Under the pieces are notes generated by a model. That model saw only the letters and a program-made list of their open reading frames with translations, ran no database searches and had not been told where the DNA came from. A program made the position numbers and the translations under genes. Shown in pieces: positions 20,756 through 20,910 of a stretch of 20,910 nucleotides of DNA. This DNA comes from a virus. Position 1 is the first letter of the stretch; the number at the start of each line of letters is the position of its first letter. The stretch covers positions 1-20,910 of IMG/VR virus record IMGVR_UViG_3300004461_000262; one strand, written 5' to 3'.

Positions 20756-20910
20756 TTAACATTTCCATCGCTTTAAAGCAAGTGCCTTGCGGGTAGGTCT
20801 GCCCTTTTTATCTTTCATTGGGCCTTTAACGCCAGACATTCTAGCACAAAATGATTTTTTTCTAGCTAATTTCTTACCTTTTGGGTTAGATTCCGTGACT
20901 GGAGCCTTGA
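20756..20910 (-). CDS. DUF6321-like small basic protein, C-terminal part, 5-prime end outside the window
   Basis: A minus-strand frame enters from the window edge and ends at TAA (20756-20758). The visible 50 residues read KAPVTESNPKGKKLARKKSF and on to CARMSGVKGPMKDKKGRPTRKALALKRWKC. This matches, from memory, the C-terminus of phage proteins annotated DUF6321, with conserved TESNPKGKKLARKKSFCARM and the terminal RWKC. The protein is highly basic, has two cysteines, and is often found among virion or packaging genes of marine phages. Because the start is missing, its full length and neighbours are unknown. Confidence 0.75.
   Translation of the reverse strand, partial: KAPVTESNPKGKKLARKKSFCARMSGVKGPMKDKKGRPTRKALALKRWKC

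Overview
The window reads as part of a tailed double-stranded DNA phage (or prophage) genome of moderate to low GC. Evidence: densely packed, overlapping small genes on the plus strand (670-10097); a phage-type recombination and replication set (two PD-(D/E)XK nucleases, endonuclease VII, ERF annealing protein, DnaB-type helicase); a phage-style tRNA gene; and a long convergent minus-strand block (10316-20910) of large, compositionally simple proteins that look like virion ejection and tail components. No integrase, terminase, capsid, portal or DNA polymerase is visible, so the genome continues outside the window and the host cannot be named. The small DUF6321-like protein at the right edge and the overall protein styles recall marine phages (recognition from memory, not a search).

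Layout. 1-669 is non-coding and highly structured: a 26-bp-period GGTCACC array (about 2-75), a 15-bp tandem duplication (113-142), a TAAGAG-rich purine tract (198-268), six copies of GGGTGACCC spaced 31-44 bp apart (341-543), and a candidate promoter (589-618). 670-3265 holds small accessory genes: a glutamine-amidotransferase/gamma-glutamylcyclotransferase fusion, an NGWTNYATW-type protein, a dATP/dGTP diphosphohydrolase-like protein and unknowns. These are interrupted by more GGGTNACCC palindromes, one pair of which forms a terminator-like hairpin. 3267-5253 carries a winged-helix replisome-organiser-like protein and two nuclease-fold proteins. 5277-6457 is a C5 cytosine methyltransferase almost wholly overlapped by a second 378-codon reading frame that itself looks like a phage protein. 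6450-8507 carries small genes, endonuclease VII, ERF and a small protein with an SSB-like acidic tip, closed by a terminator. 8580-10097 holds the DnaB-type helicase and a coiled-coil protein. A tRNA-Arg(UCU) and a bidirectional terminator separate the two convergent blocks.

How it works together (inference): the left-end iterons, the winged-helix protein and the DnaB-type helicase fit a lambda- or SPP1-like theta origin with initiator and helicase. The nucleases, ERF, endonuclease VII and SSB-like protein would process and recombine the products. The GGGTNACCC palindrome is concentrated in the first 2.7 kb and recurs in the central terminator, so it may be an operator or stoperator-like site of a phage regulator. 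The minus strand would be the late virion operon; it includes an unexpected sulfotransferase-like gene.
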